From positions 151,591,712 to 151,655,711 of the forward strand of contig CM030360.1 of assembly GCA_017893485.1 (NCBI GenBank): 64,000 bases of DNA, in the 5' to 3' direction. Source of the stretch: Hemerocallis citrina (Eukaryota > Streptophyta > Magnoliopsida > Asparagales > Asphodelaceae). The notes beneath the pieces are model-generated. The model did not search any database. It was not told the DNA's origin and saw nothing but the letters and a program-made list of their open reading frames with translations. The position numbers were made by a program, and so were the translations under genes. This document shows positions 63,961 through 64,000 of this stretch, one piece after another. Numbering within the stretch: position 1 is the stretch's first letter; every line of letters begins with the position of its first letter.

Positions 63961-64000
63961 ATATTCCTATTTTTTACTTCATGCTTACTAGTGAAAGCAT

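Larger units (their letters stand above)
59157..64000 (-). mobile_element. Endogenous pararetrovirus (Caulimoviridae-like), partial
   Basis: Minus-strand order: pol with retropepsin and RT (63960-61290), a TAV-like ORF (61267-60690), a promoter with TATA and nearby poly(A) signal, a leader, two small acidic or broken ORFs and a tRNA-iMet primer site at 59157-59168. No integrase, no LTRs and a TAV-like gene separate it from LTR retrotransposons. The coat-protein end lies beyond the right edge. Stops and frameshifts are frequent, so it is an old, inactive integration. The genus is not assigned; gene order fits viruses with a separate TAV gene after pol. Confidence 0.75.

Overview
Organism and overall character. 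This is plant nuclear DNA, most likely from an angiosperm with a large, repeat-rich genome. The evidence is plant-type Ty1/copia and Ty3/gypsy remnants, FAR1-type MULEs, CACTA and BED-finger hAT transposons, GT/AG introns, captured pieces of plant genes (GH35 beta-galactosidase, KH domain) and an endogenous pararetrovirus. I find no intact single-copy host gene, tRNA, rRNA or CRISPR array. Almost every base belongs to a transposable element, and the window reads as a nest of insertions within insertions.

Layout, left half. 1-1.7 kb: decayed copia element on the minus strand. 2.1-5.2 kb: gag-only gypsy element on the plus strand, ending in tandem repeats. 5,184-29,633: one very long LTR (about 5.6 kb of its own sequence) split by a 5.0-kb CACTA (7,140-12,148, TSD CAC, with an 844-bp TRIM and KH-domain exons inside), a 6.6-kb MULE with 526-bp TIRs (12,255-18,845) and a 7.0-kb MULE with a palindromic terminus (18,967-26,000). 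29,634-30,218: the 585-bp internal remnant of that LTR element (PPT, broken RT, PBS, all minus strand). 30,219-31,885: the start of its partner LTR.

Middle. 31.9-33.2 and 36.9-38.3 kb: other LTR-like fragments. They are split by a 3.7-kb CACTA-like element (33.17-36.92 kb) carrying five exons of a beta-galactosidase behind a foreign first exon. 38.3-41.8 kb: a diverged plus-strand LTR of the same family as the long one.

Right half. 42,131-58,880: one hAT transposon with near-identical 8-bp TSDs. Its own pseudogene is split in intron 1 by three tandem minus-strand copies of another hAT (44,265-54,857), and its left arm holds a 723-bp palindrome. Flanking sequences show that the middle copy of the trio is an unequal-crossover product of its two neighbours. 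59,157-64,000: a decayed endogenous pararetrovirus on the minus strand (protease, RT, TAV-like ORF, promoter, PBS) running off the right edge.

How the parts relate. Nothing here forms a working pathway. All transposase, gag and pol reading frames carry stops or frameshifts. The best-preserved units are structural: the TRIM with 288-bp LTRs and perfect TSDs, the hAT MITE with perfect TSDs, the CACTA ends and the 526-bp MULE TIRs. Several loci could yield double-stranded RNA: the long palindrome, a 47-bp stem hairpin, the inverted partial duplication in the second MULE, and compound palindromic microsatellites.
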